A DNA stretch of 64,000 nucleotides from Candidatus Raymondbacteria bacterium RIFOXYA2_FULL_49_16 (GCA_001789205.1 MFYT01000064.1:65401-129400), one strand, 5' to 3'; positions 54,169 to 63,237 are shown, counted from the stretch's first letter. The notes: generated by a model from the sequence alone, not told the origin. Program-made: numbers and translations.

Positions 54169-55269
54169 TCACCTCTCCACTCTGGCGCCGCCGCCTTTCA
54201 TTGCTTTTTCAACATCCTTTACATTGACCGTTGTGGTGTCGCCGGGCGTGGTCATGGCAAGAGCGCCATGCGCCGCGCCGTAGTTCACCGCTTCTTCCGG
54301 GGTTTTGCCTTCCATGATACCATAGATGAGGCCCGAGGCGAACGAGTCGCCACCGCCAACGCGGTCGTAGATCTCGAGATTGGGACGCTGTATGGCATCG
54401 TAGAACTGGCCATTAGCGTACAAGATGGCGCCCCAATCGTTGACTGACGCTGTTTTTGCATTTCGCAGCGTTGTCGCGACACATTTAAAATTCGGGAATG
54501 TCTTAACAGCCTCGCTGATCATTTTCTTGAAATTCGTGGCATCTAGCTTTGAAATGTTCTTATCAAGTCCCTCAACCTTGAAACCAAACGCGGCTGTAAA
54601 ATCCTCCTCATTGCCTATCATGACATCAACATATTTAGCAATCTCGCGGTTCACCTCCTGGGCCTTTGCCTCGCCGCCAATGTCTTTCCAGAGCGACGGT
54701 CTGAAATTCAGGTCGTAGGAAATGATGGTCCCGTGCTTTTTTGCGGCAATGCAGGCTTCGATAATGACATCGCGCGTTGTTTCTGACAGGCCCGCGAAAA
54801 TACCGCCCGTATGCATCCAGCGCACGCCGTCTTTGCCGAAGATTTTTTCCCAGTCAATGTCGCCCTTTTTCAGCTGCGAGGCAGCGCTGTGGCCGCGGTC
54901 TGAACAGCCCACTGCACCGCGCATGCCAAAACCGCGTTCAGTGAAATTGAGGCCAACGCGCACCTTGCGGCCAATGCCGTCGTAGGGCATCCATTTGACA
55001 TAATCGAGCGCTACGCCGCCCTGCAGAAGAAGGTCTTCGAGCAAACGGCCCACAGGATTGTCGGCAATAGCGGTGACGACCGCTGCTGATTTGCCAAAAC
55101 AACGGCGCAGGCCGCGCGCTACATTGTATTCGCCACCGCCTTCCCACACCTGAAAGGTACGGGTGGTATGTATCCGGTTGTTGCCCGGATCGAGTCTGAG
55201 CATGATCTCGCCCAGACTGAGTATGTCCCACTTGCACTGGTCTTTTGATTTTACATTGAGGATCGCCAT
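54169..55269 (-). CDS. kdgK: PfkB-family 2-keto-3-deoxygluconate kinase (operon gene 7)
   Basis: 366 residues with the ribokinase fold: N-terminal MLRLDPGNNRIHTTRTFQVWEGGGEYNVARGL block, phosphate/substrate loops, and the GGGDSFASG motif containing the catalytic Asp. Its neighbour is KDPG aldolase, so phosphorylation of 2-keto-3-deoxy sugar acid is the best call. Length is somewhat above the ~310 usual for bacterial KDG kinases. Confidence 0.85.
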   Translation of the reverse strand: MAILNVKSKDQCKWDILSLGEIMLRLDPGNNRIHTTRTFQVWEGGGEYNVARGLRRCFGKSAAVVTAIADNPVGRLLEDLLLQGGVALDYVKWMPYDGIGRKVRVGLNFTERGFGMRGAVGCSDRGHSAASQLKKGDIDWEKIFGKDGVRWMHTGGIFAGLSETTRDVIIEACIAAKKHGTIISYDLNFRPSLWKDIGGEAKAQEVNREIAKYVDVMIGNEEDFTAAFGFKVEGLDKNISKLDATNFKKMISEAVKTFPNFKCVATTLRNAKTASVNDWGAILYANGQFYDAIQRPNLEIYDRVGGGDSFASGLIYGIMEGKTPEEAVNYGAAHGALAMTTPGDTTTVNVKDVEKAMKGGGARVER

Positions 55270-55296
55270 TGGTATCTCTCCTTACGTGAGGTCGGG

Positions 55297-55977
55297 TTAC
55301 TTTTTATTCGCTTTTGCTTCTTTTACCAGGGCAAGGGTGTTGCGCACATTTTCCTCTATGCCCTTCCAATCCTTTTTCGAGAGCAATTCCTTGGTCACCA
55401 GTTCGGAACCCATGCCCATGGCAGCCACGCCCGCATTGATCCATTCGCCTATGGATTCCTTTGTGGATTTGACCCCGCCTGTGGGCATGATCTTTGTCCA
55501 CGGCATGGGGCCAATGACTGCTTTCACAAACTTGGGGCCCCCGACCTGTTCGCCGGGAAAGACCTTGCAGATTTCCACGCCCAGTTCCTGCGCGTTTGCG
55601 ATCTCGGTCGCGCTGCCGCATCCGGGAGAATACGGCACCATGCGTCGGTTGCAGATCTTCGCCACTTCGGCGTTGAGCATGGGGCCCACGATGAAATTCG
55701 CGCCGCAATTGAGGAACATGGCCGCCGTGTAGGGATCGCTGATTGAACCGGCACCCAGAATCATGGAGGGGTCTTCCTTTGCCATAATGCGTTCGAGCTC
55801 TGAAAAGACCTCGTACCCATGGTCGCCCCTGTTCACAAATTCAAGCAGCTTGCAGCCACCGCGCGAAACCGCGCACGCCACATTCTTTGCCACATCAATA
55901 TCAGGGCTGAAAAAAACCGGTACCAGACTGATGTCGTACATGGCGCCAAGCACCTGCATGCGTGAAAACCGTGCCAT
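55297..55977 (-). CDS. eda: KDPG/KHG aldolase (operon gene 6)
   Basis: 226 residues: class I aldolase with Schiff-base Lys138 (ICKVFPGE), Glu46 (LLEFVNRGDHG) and the GCGSATEIANAQELG and MPTGGV phosphate-binding loops. It splits 2-keto-3-deoxy-6-phosphogluconate into pyruvate and glyceraldehyde-3-phosphate. Directly after the kinase (27 bases), fixing the last two steps of the operon's route. Confidence 0.9.
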   Translation of the reverse strand: MARFSRMQVLGAMYDISLVPVFFSPDIDVAKNVACAVSRGGCKLLEFVNRGDHGYEVFSELERIMAKEDPSMILGAGSISDPYTAAMFLNCGANFIVGPMLNAEVAKICNRRMVPYSPGCGSATEIANAQELGVEICKVFPGEQVGGPKFVKAVIGPMPWTKIMPTGGVKSTKESIGEWINAGVAAMGMGSELVTKELLSKKDWKGIEENVRNTLALVKEAKANKK

Positions 55978-56005
55978 TGTGTCTCTTCCTTTCTTTTGGA
56001 GTATG

Positions 56006-56977
56006 TTATTTGGTTAAAACCTCTTTATTGACCACGCTTTTTGGCATTTTTCCCTGAAGCACATCAACGACCGCCTGCGCCGCTTTTGTCTGCAGTTCAA
56101 TCTGGGATTCCTCAGAATACCAGCCTGCATGATCCGATAAAATAACATTATCCAACTGAAAAAGTGAATAGTCCTTTGGCACTGGCTCCTGCTCGTGAAC
56201 ATCGAGTCCGGCGCAGTTTATCACCTTGTTTTTCAATGCGTTGAACAGCGCGGCCGTATCAACCAGGCCGCCGCGCGACGTATTGATGAATATGGCTGTT
56301 TTCTTCATTTTGGCAAAGGCCTGGGCGTTGAAAAGATGGCGCGTTTTGTCGTTGAGCGGCACATGGCACGAGATGAAATCCGATTCTTTTACCAGTGTGT
56401 CAAAATCCACTGGCTCAGCCCCTGTCTGTTTCACTGCGTCAACGGGTACAAAGGGATCGAAAACAAGGACCCGGCCAAGGTTAAACCCCTTGAGTTTTCG
56501 ATGGAGCGTCCTGGGGATGTTGCCGTATCCAGCAAGACCGAATGTTTTGCCTTTTATCCGGTACATTGGATCTTGGCGGCCAATGTTCCACATGCCCGCG
56601 CGTACCTGCCTGTCGCGCAAAGCGACCTTGCGCACGCAGCCCATGAAAAGCGCGAATGCCTGGTCTGACACATCTTCCATGCAATAGTCGGGTACATTGA
56701 CCAGTCTGATGCCTTTTTTGGTGCAGGCAGCGGCATCCACGCTGTCAAATCCCACGCCATAGCGGGCAATGACTTTGCACTTGTCCAATCCCTGGATGAT
56801 CTCGGCTGTCAGGGGAGCTAAATTGACGGTAATGCCGTCAGCGTCTTTGCACAGCTTGAGTATTTCCTCCTTGCCGGAGACGCCGCCCGCTTCAACCACT
56901 TCCGCGTCCAGCTTTGCAAACACGCTCTTTTCCGGATCATGATTCGCGTACCTGTCTTCGAGAATGACTACTTTCAT
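56006..56977 (-). CDS. D-2-hydroxyacid dehydrogenase (operon gene 5)
   Basis: 323 residues: NAD-binding domain with AGYGNIPRTLHRKL (the third Gly of GxGxxG is Pro), RGGLVDTAAL (Arg), DVHEQEP (Glu) and SDHAGWYSEES (His) of the catalytic triad. Relatives include phosphoglycerate dehydrogenase and glyoxylate reductase. Substrate unknown; the order of the operon suggests a 2-hydroxy- or 2-keto-acid intermediate. Confidence 0.88.
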   Translation of the reverse strand: MKVVILEDRYANHDPEKSVFAKLDAEVVEAGGVSGKEEILKLCKDADGITVNLAPLTAEIIQGLDKCKVIARYGVGFDSVDAAACTKKGIRLVNVPDYCMEDVSDQAFALFMGCVRKVALRDRQVRAGMWNIGRQDPMYRIKGKTFGLAGYGNIPRTLHRKLKGFNLGRVLVFDPFVPVDAVKQTGAEPVDFDTLVKESDFISCHVPLNDKTRHLFNAQAFAKMKKTAIFINTSRGGLVDTAALFNALKNKVINCAGLDVHEQEPVPKDYSLFQLDNVILSDHAGWYSEESQIELQTKAAQAVVDVLQGKMPKSVVNKEVLTK

Positions 56978-56988
56978 ACGTTGACTCC

Positions 56989-59640
56989 TTAAATAGGTTT
57001 CTCCGATGTCTTCACCATTTCAATGTTCTGATTGGGACAGCGCCACACGCACATGCCGCAGGCAACACAGTCGTCCTCGCGCAGGGAAACGCGCGTACCT
57101 TCAATGTCCCAGGCGAATTTTTTACAGATGTCAAAGCAAATCTGGCAGCCCACGCCGCAACCGCACCGGTAGCACCGCTGCGCCTCTGCCATTGCCTGCT
57201 TTTGGGTCAGTACTGGCGCATAGGGTTTGAAGTCCTTTGACCGCTTGGACGCTGCAACAAGGTCCAGGGGCACGCGCCACACACGGCCATCGGCCCCCTT
57301 GCGCTTAAGCACGGATTCAATATCGATTTTGGCGGTCTTTTCAAGCGGTTTTAGCAGAGACGATGCGCCATTAGACAATTTCTGATCAATGGCCCAGGCA
57401 GCCTGCTTTGCCGTGGCAACAGCTTCAATGACGCTGCTTGCACCCAATACCGCGTCACCGCCCGCAAACACTTTGTCAGACCCGGTGAATCCATTGGCAT
57501 CCGCGGCTATGGTCCCCCACTTTGACGTTTTGACGCGTTCGGCAGTGGGAAGCTCCACTGCCTGGCCCACTGCGTAGATGACCGTATCAACAGGCAGGGT
57601 GAATTCAGCCGGCACAACAGGTTCGGGCCTGCGGCGGTTGGATTTGTCCGCTTCGCCAAGCACGCAATTTGTCATGGTAATGCCCGACACCCGCTTCTTT
57701 TTTGAAACAATCTCCTTTGGGGTGACCAGGTACATTACTTTGACGCCCTCTTCCTCTGCCTCGCGCACTTCTTCGACAGTCGCGGGCATCTCGTCCTTTG
57801 TGCGGCGATAGAGAATGTACACCTCCTTAGCGCCAAGACGCACTGCGGCGCGCGCTGAATCGACCGCGGTAAAACCGCCGCCAATAACAGCGACCTTTTT
57901 GCCCATGCCGGTCTTTTTACCCAATGAAACATTTTTCAGGAAATCGAGCGCCGTAATAACGCCCTGCGCTTTTTCACCCTTGATCATTGAAGTCTGGCCC
58001 TTTTGTGCACCAATGGCAAGATAGATTGCGTCGTATTCTTTCTTCAATTCTTCAAGTTTGATCTCCTTGCCCAATGCCTTGCCATAGACGAATTTCACAC
58101 CCATGCTCTCGATCATCTCGATTTCATCGTTCAGCACCTGTTCAGGCAGCCTGAAGAGCGGAATGGCGTAGCGCAGCATGCCGCCGGCCTTTTCCTCTTT
58201 CTCAAAGAGCGTGACGCCATACCCAGCTCCTGCCAGCAGATGCGCAGCCGTAAGCCCGGATGGACCAGATCCAATAACAGCGACCTTTTTTCCATTTGAT
58301 TTGAAATTCGTAATTCGTAATTTGTAATTTCTCTTTTTCCCTGTCTCAAGCACAAACCGTTTCAATTCCTTGATCTGGATTGCCTCGTCCTTTTCACTGC
58401 GCGTGCATTCTTTTTCGCATGGATGGTTGCAAATATACCCGCAGATGGACTGGAGCGGCGCGGCTGAAGTAATGATCTGAAAAGCCTCTTCGATTTCACC
58501 GTCAGCGATTTTACTGATATACGCCTGGGCCGGAACATGGGCAGGGCATGCGTCCACGCACGGCGCGGAAAGACACTGGTTTTTGAGCCGCGCATTACCC
58601 GCGTAGATCGTCACATTGCTGGCCGCAGTGATATGCGGGGGAATCACATTGCGCAGATCAGCGGTTGAGGAATACCCCTTCTCTTTGAGCCACTTTTTTA
58701 GGTCCACAACCGCGCCCGTCACCCAGCCAAAACCGGAAATGAGGGTCTCAGCACAAACGCACAAAAGATTCGCCCCGCATAAAAGCGCCTGCGCACCGCT
58801 CTTCCAGTCGCGGATGCCGCCCGCACCAGTGATTATCACGCCTTCGCCGTTGAGTTTGCGGATTTCGTAGATGTCCCGAAGGCCCAATGGATGGACCCAT
58901 TCGCTGCACATGCACTGCATGGAGATTTCGTCCTGCAGGGCAATGGGCGATCTGATTGGATTGTCCAGGTCTACATGGTGGATAGCAAGCCGGTTCGCAG
59001 TGCCGCCCACTGCGTCAGCGCCGGCTTCATAGCACGCCTTTGCCACCTGGGCAATGCCGCCCCCTTCGGGCGTAAGTTTTACAAAAAGCGGGATTTTGGT
59101 CGCTTTCCTGATCTCGCTCACAATGCCCGTGAGCATGTTTGCGTTCTTGCCCATGCTGGCGCCGGTTTTTGGCCCGCCGGTATCGCCATCGGAAACTTCC
59201 ACGTTGTACGACATATTGGGACAGCACATGTTCAGTTCATTGGCGTGCGCACCCGCTTCCTCGAACTTTTTGGCCATGTTCACCCAGCCCTCAACACCCG
59301 CTTCGCCCGAATAGGTAATATTGGAAAAAAGGATAATGTCTTTTGTCTCCTTGCGTCCCTTTTCCATGAGGCGCAATCCTTCGTCAAGAGTCAACCGACG
59401 CTCAGTAGTAAAAGAGAGTATCCCGTTTTCGGGCCAATAGCCGTAGCGCGGATAGCGGTTGATATAGGGCGGCGGATCAATGGTGAGTTTGAGCGACGCT
59501 CCCCCCCATCCGGTTTCCTCGATCTTTTTCAGCTGTTCAATGGTCATGGTCGTGGGACCAGAGCCCACGTAAAAGGGATTGCGGAACTTGAGTCCTGCCA
59601 CTTCAACAGGAAGCAGGATGTCGGATTCTGTATGTTTCAT
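56989..59640 (-). CDS. Fused PreA/DHODH-like barrel, GltD/PreT-like flavoprotein and ferredoxins (operon gene 4)
   Basis: 883 residues: residues 1-330, FMN TIM barrel like PreA/dihydropyrimidine dehydrogenase (PFYVGSGPT, NELNMCCPNMS, FVKLTPEGGG, TGAGGIRDWKSG); 356-415, eight-cysteine GltD-type N-terminal cluster (C356, C361, C365, C400, C404, C408, C412); 450-760, FAD- and NADPH-binding Rossmann pair (VIGSGPSG; VIGGGFTAV); 800-870, two-[4Fe-4S] ferredoxin (CGCGVGCQICFDIC, CVACGMCVWRC). Electron flow NADPH to FAD to FeS to FMN is expected. The loop Cys of dihydropyrimidine dehydrogenase appears replaced (ASMGK at 161-165), so the substrate is probably not a pyrimidine. A repeat is inserted in frame at residues 438-446. 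Confidence 0.88.
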   Translation of the reverse strand: MKHTESDILLPVEVAGLKFRNPFYVGSGPTTMTIEQLKKIEETGWGGASLKLTIDPPPYINRYPRYGYWPENGILSFTTERRLTLDEGLRLMEKGRKETKDIILFSNITYSGEAGVEGWVNMAKKFEEAGAHANELNMCCPNMSYNVEVSDGDTGGPKTGASMGKNANMLTGIVSEIRKATKIPLFVKLTPEGGGIAQVAKACYEAGADAVGGTANRLAIHHVDLDNPIRSPIALQDEISMQCMCSEWVHPLGLRDIYEIRKLNGEGVIITGAGGIRDWKSGAQALLCGANLLCVCAETLISGFGWVTGAVVDLKKWLKEKGYSSTADLRNVIPPHITAASNVTIYAGNARLKNQCLSAPCVDACPAHVPAQAYISKIADGEIEEAFQIITSAAPLQSICGYICNHPCEKECTRSEKDEAIQIKELKRFVLETGKKRNYKLRITNFKSNGKKVAVIGSGPSGLTAAHLLAGAGYGVTLFEKEEKAGGMLRYAIPLFRLPEQVLNDEIEMIESMGVKFVYGKALGKEIKLEELKKEYDAIYLAIGAQKGQTSMIKGEKAQGVITALDFLKNVSLGKKTGMGKKVAVIGGGFTAVDSARAAVRLGAKEVYILYRRTKDEMPATVEEVREAEEEGVKVMYLVTPKEIVSKKKRVSGITMTNCVLGEADKSNRRRPEPVVPAEFTLPVDTVIYAVGQAVELPTAERVKTSKWGTIAADANGFTGSDKVFAGGDAVLGASSVIEAVATAKQAAWAIDQKLSNGASSLLKPLEKTAKIDIESVLKRKGADGRVWRVPLDLVAASKRSKDFKPYAPVLTQKQAMAEAQRCYRCGCGVGCQICFDICKKFAWDIEGTRVSLREDDCVACGMCVWRCPNQNIEMVKTSEKPI
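58303..58330 (-). repeat. Short AT-rich repeat inserted in frame
   Basis: GAAATTCGTAATTCGTAATT type 8-9 base units (ATTCGTA three times, last one ATTTGTA) encode NYKLRITNF at residues 438-446 of the fusion, exactly between the cluster domain and the FAD domain. The product of such repeats in either direction reads YELRITN/NYELRIT. Confidence 0.75.
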
Positions 59641-59667
59641 GGAATTCTCCTAATGTGTATAGTTAAT

Positions 59668-59755
59668 GAAAGCTCAGGAGCAAAAAAGCTGAGAAGCAAA
59701 GAAGTCAGATAATGTCTGCCTTCTTTGCTTTTTCGCTCCTGAGCTTCTTCGCTCC
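59668..59755. repeat. Imperfect inverted repeat element between operon genes
   Basis: Left arm has AAGCTCAGGAGC and GCAAAGAAGTCAGA (59670-59709); right arm has TCTGCCTTCTTTGC and GCTCCTGAGCTTC (59715-59748). The arms pair almost completely over about 40 bases with a short loop, in the 115-base gap before the fusion gene. Confidence 0.75.
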
Positions 59756-61051
59756 TCATCCTTTCTCCGGCCCGGTAATGCCCCAGAACTTACCCTGCAA
59801 GACGTTTCTCTCATATTCGAGAAACGCGATTGTCTCTGAATAATTCATGACCGACTTGTACATGGTCTCGCTGAACTCTTTGACGCGCGGGTTTTTTCTG
59901 TCCAGTTTTTCCTTTGCAGCAAAATCAGTGATGAGTTCCTCTGCGCGCTTGTAATCAGCCACCTGATACATGCGCGTAAAATCGCGCACGCAATTGATCT
60001 GCGGAATAATCTTGTGGCCTGTTGGTTTTTTCACCTGGTCAAAGACGCCCTTCACATATTCGCCCGGATCGGCAAATTTGCTCTCGGGCGTGTCGATAAA
60101 CGCGTCTACAAAACCCGCCTTTGCAATTGTCTGGGAAGCTGCGATAAGCAGATTGCGGGCACTATCGTCAGTATCGGCGATAAACGGGCCAACAAAGGGA
60201 CGGATGCGTCCGGGTCGCGTGAGCACATAGCCCTGTATTTCGCCATTGTCGTTTCTGCATACAAACGCCTCGCCCTTTGCATCGGCAAACAAGCCGCGCA
60301 TAATCTCCTCGCGCTCAATAAAACACGAGGCATCGTATCTGATAACCTCATCGAGGTCTTTCTTTTCCATGCGCGTGACATGGTTTGCGTCAAAACGCTC
60401 GTTTGCAAACTGACCCACCGGATAAACCGAGCGCCAGATCCGGTAGGAATCAATATAGCCCACAGCGCCGTACACCGTGTTTCCCATGGGCGTTGCATCG
60501 AGGCCATTGATCACCTTGCCGCTGTCTATGGCGTATTTTACCCCTGCCTGCATCATGGCGTTTGCAATGCCCTGGCGCCGCAGTTCAGGATGCACAAGGA
60601 TCATGCCTATCCAGGTGTTGTTTTTTCCCAGGGGCGCAACGGTCGATGTGCCAATGGGAATGGAGTATCCTTTGCCTTTGAGCTTTGCGACAAAATTGCC
60701 CTTTTCATCAAAATCAATGATACGGTTTATATCGCGCTCGTTCTGGTTCCAACCCGCGCGCATGGTAAGAAGCATCATGGAGTCGCGGTTGTCGCGTATG
60801 GGTTCGAGCTTGAAAAGATCGGTGTTGACTACCTTGGTGTTTGCAGGCAGGTCAATGCGCATGCTCTCGGGAACAATGATCGTGTTCTTTTTCCCGCTTC
60901 GGGTCACAATCTCAACCTCGTGTTCGGTCTTGAACGCATCGCCTTTGGGGTTATTGAACCTGAAGCAGCCGTACAGGTTGTCGACGTATTTATCTTTGCC
61001 CAGTTCAATCTTTTCTGTCTTGCGAGGATCCGCTTTTTTGATAAGTTTCAT
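59756..61051 (-). CDS. GNAT-family N-acetyltransferase with extra domains (operon gene 3)
   Basis: 431 residues: N-terminal beta region (1-80), acetyl-CoA-binding GNAT core (IGMILVHPELRRQGIANAMMQAGVKYA; R-R-Q-G-I-A pyrophosphate loop, about 150-175) and a C-terminal second acyltransferase-like half (about 240-380). Arrangement resembles YitI/Eis-like two-lobed acetyltransferases. It may acetylate an amino sugar of the pathway. Assigned from sequence pattern only. Confidence 0.82.
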   Translation of the reverse strand: MKLIKKADPRKTEKIELGKDKYVDNLYGCFRFNNPKGDAFKTEHEVEIVTRSGKKNTIIVPESMRIDLPANTKVVNTDLFKLEPIRDNRDSMMLLTMRAGWNQNERDINRIIDFDEKGNFVAKLKGKGYSIPIGTSTVAPLGKNNTWIGMILVHPELRRQGIANAMMQAGVKYAIDSGKVINGLDATPMGNTVYGAVGYIDSYRIWRSVYPVGQFANERFDANHVTRMEKKDLDEVIRYDASCFIEREEIMRGLFADAKGEAFVCRNDNGEIQGYVLTRPGRIRPFVGPFIADTDDSARNLLIAASQTIAKAGFVDAFIDTPESKFADPGEYVKGVFDQVKKPTGHKIIPQINCVRDFTRMYQVADYKRAEELITDFAAKEKLDRKNPRVKEFSETMYKSVMNYSETIAFLEYERNVLQGKFWGITGPEKG

Positions 61052-61060
61052 GTTTTTCTC

Positions 61061-62119
61061 CTACATCCATGTCCCAGTCAATGTCTTGCTCGCTTTGTTC
61101 GACTCATAAAACGCCTCGACCAGCTCGATGCAGGCAAGACCTGCCTGACCGCTGACCCCGTAAAAAGGCTCAAGATCTTTGCGCACGCAATCCACGAAAT
61201 ATGCCAGTTCGGGCACATAGCCGAGGTTGTAAAACTCGTCCACAGCAGGCTTGGTCCAGCCATTGGTAAAGTCTGTTTTTTCAATAACGTATGACACGCC
61301 TTTGCGCGAGTAACAATCAACAGGCGAACCAAAGGTAAGGTCAATTTTGAGCACGCCATCTGTGCCGTAGATTTCCACCTTGTCGTCCATGCCGCCAACC
61401 GTGATGTAGTTGCCTTCGACCAGAGCGAATTCGCCATTTTTAAAACGCATGATGCCCACGCCAAAATCCTCGCCCCCATTGCCCTTGTGCACAAAATTCT
61501 TGTCCCCCCCTTCGTTCATGCGGCCAGTGACCTCAACAACAGGGTTGTTGCCTTTTGCCAGAAGGTGCAGCAGATAGCCGATTGGATGGATGGCAAGATG
61601 GATAAAGCTGCCGCCGCCGCAGGACTTTTTGTCTTTGGCAAAGGGTGAATGCGTGCCAAAATGGGTTTCCTTGGCTTTTACATAAAGCACCTTGCCAATG
61701 GCCCCTTCGTCTATGATCTGCTCTATGCGGCGCAGTGCGGGCGCAAAGCACCAGTCCTCGGCATACATGAGCTTCACCTTGTTCTTTTTGCACACGTCGA
61801 TCATTTCGCGCGCGTCCTTTGCTGATGTGGCAAGGGGCTTTTCGCAGATAACGTGCTTGCCAGCCTCAGCAGCCGCAATGACCACGTCGTGGTGGAGAAA
61901 ATTGGGCACGCACACGGAAATGAGCTGGATGTCGGGCCGCTTGAGCATGTCGCGGTAGTCAGGATAGGTGTCGGGTATGTTCCACTTCTTTGAAATGGCC
62001 TCAAGATTATCTATGGCGCCCACCGCGGCTATTTCCACGTGCTCGTTTCTGCTGTATGAATCGCAGTGAAAATCCGCCGCGAATTTTGATCCCACAATGC
62101 CTACGCGTACCTTGTCCAT
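61061..62119 (-). CDS. Gfo/Idh/MocA-family oxidoreductase (operon gene 2)
   Basis: 352 residues: Rossmann motif VGIVGSKFAADFH, EKP motif intact (VICEKPLAT), active-site His in SFIHLAIHPIGYLLH and conserved GGxFIH block. NAD(P)-dependent oxidation of a sugar or sugar acid is expected. Start overlaps nothing; it follows the regulator by 13 bases. Confidence 0.9.
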   Translation of the reverse strand: MDKVRVGIVGSKFAADFHCDSYSRNEHVEIAAVGAIDNLEAISKKWNIPDTYPDYRDMLKRPDIQLISVCVPNFLHHDVVIAAAEAGKHVICEKPLATSAKDAREMIDVCKKNKVKLMYAEDWCFAPALRRIEQIIDEGAIGKVLYVKAKETHFGTHSPFAKDKKSCGGGSFIHLAIHPIGYLLHLLAKGNNPVVEVTGRMNEGGDKNFVHKGNGGEDFGVGIMRFKNGEFALVEGNYITVGGMDDKVEIYGTDGVLKIDLTFGSPVDCYSRKGVSYVIEKTDFTNGWTKPAVDEFYNLGYVPELAYFVDCVRKDLEPFYGVSGQAGLACIELVEAFYESNKASKTLTGTWM

Positions 62120-62132
62120 GAATGCCTCCTCG

Positions 62133-63200
62133 TTATGCGATGAACGGTTGAACTACTATATGCTTGTGATCGACTTCTTGTCCGCTGTGCAGGGCCTCGA
62201 GCAGGGCAAAGGCCTTGTCGCCAATGTCGTACAGGGGCTTGCGCACGTTGTATTGCACCAAATGGTCGTCCCTGTCGCAGTAGTTGACACAAATGGCTGA
62301 TGCTGGGTCTATATTCATTTCCTTGAACGCGGCAAGCGCGCCCCGGGCAATGACATCTGCCTGGAAAAAATACCCGTCAAACCTTACGCCTTTTGACAAT
62401 AGTTCAAGCGCCTTTGCCTTTGCGTTCTCAATGCTGTATTCGCAGGGAACAAGCTCAATTGAAAGTCCATGGTTATGGGATTCGTTTGCAAAGGCGTCGG
62501 CAAGTTCACGTGCATAGGGTGTTATGCCCTGCCGTTCCCACGAGACCGGGCCAATAAAAGCCGCGATGCGAGTGGCATTGTGCTCGCAAAAGAGCTGGGT
62601 TGCCAGGGTTGCGGCATGGGCATTGTCGAGCGATACCTGCGGGATATTCAAATGATATCGGGCGGTTGCCGCGACAAAAGGAAGGCGCAGGGACCCAAAC
62701 CATTCAATATCGCCCACGTCGAGCGGTGAAACAATAATAAGGCCCTGGTACCGGTTTTCAGCAATCGCGTCGCGCACCACGCTGTTCTCCTCCTGCTGGA
62801 CTGACATGCCGTTGATATAGTGCACGTGAAGGCCAGTGCCCATGCGCGAGGTCTGGGTGTTCATGGCTTCCATGAGAGGGACCATGGAGTTGTCTGAGGC
62901 GGAAAAGACGTTGAAGGCAATGACCGCAACGCTGGTCAATTTGCCGCCTTGGGGAGTAATGACCTTTTCCGGGTTAATAAAAGTGCCTTTGCCCTGTTTT
63001 GGGTAGAGGTAGCCTTCCTCTGCCAGGATTTTAAAAGCTTCGTGGACTGTTGATTTACTTATGCCATAGTGTTCGGCCAGGGTCCCAAATGAGGGAAGCG
63101 GTGTATTGGGCTTGTAACGGCCCTTTTCAATGTCCTTTTTAAAGCGTTCGCAGAGTTGGTCTGATATTAATTGATTGGATTTGATGATTGATTGTACCAT
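62133..63200 (-). CDS. GntR-type winged-helix regulator with LacI-like sensor (operon gene 1)
   Basis: 355 residues from the ATG preceded by AGGAG (an ATG at 63227 lies in the tandem repeat). Winged helix 10-75 (LPSFGTLAEHYGISKSTVHEAFKILAEEGYLYPKQGKGTFI) and periplasmic-binding-protein-like effector domain (about 90-350; VAVIAFNVFS, IVSPLDVGDIEW, SLDNAHAATLATQLF, GYFFQADVIARGALAAF). Such hybrids repress sugar-utilisation operons until an intermediate binds; it should control the whole operon from its own promoter. Confidence 0.9.
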   Translation of the reverse strand: MVQSIIKSNQLISDQLCERFKKDIEKGRYKPNTPLPSFGTLAEHYGISKSTVHEAFKILAEEGYLYPKQGKGTFINPEKVITPQGGKLTSVAVIAFNVFSASDNSMVPLMEAMNTQTSRMGTGLHVHYINGMSVQQEENSVVRDAIAENRYQGLIIVSPLDVGDIEWFGSLRLPFVAATARYHLNIPQVSLDNAHAATLATQLFCEHNATRIAAFIGPVSWERQGITPYARELADAFANESHNHGLSIELVPCEYSIENAKAKALELLSKGVRFDGYFFQADVIARGALAAFKEMNIDPASAICVNYCDRDDHLVQYNVRKPLYDIGDKAFALLEALHSGQEVDHKHIVVQPFIA

Positions 63201-63209
63201 ACTGCTCCT

Positions 63210-63237
63210 GAACAATCGAACTATCAAACTATCGAAC
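63210..63237. promoter_or_regulatory. 8-bp tandem repeats at the regulator promoter, possible operator
   Basis: GAAC-AATCGAAC-TATCAAAC-TATCGAAC (+ strand), i.e. 3.5 units of 8 bases. It sits between the -10 box and the start codon of the regulator gene, so a bound repressor would block transcription. Confidence 0.5.

Noticed and set aside
60014-61294. 426-residue open frame on the + strand opposite the acetyltransferase
   Set aside because: The minus-strand frame has a GNAT motif and correct spacing with neighbours; the + strand product (His/Cys/Val-rich) has none.
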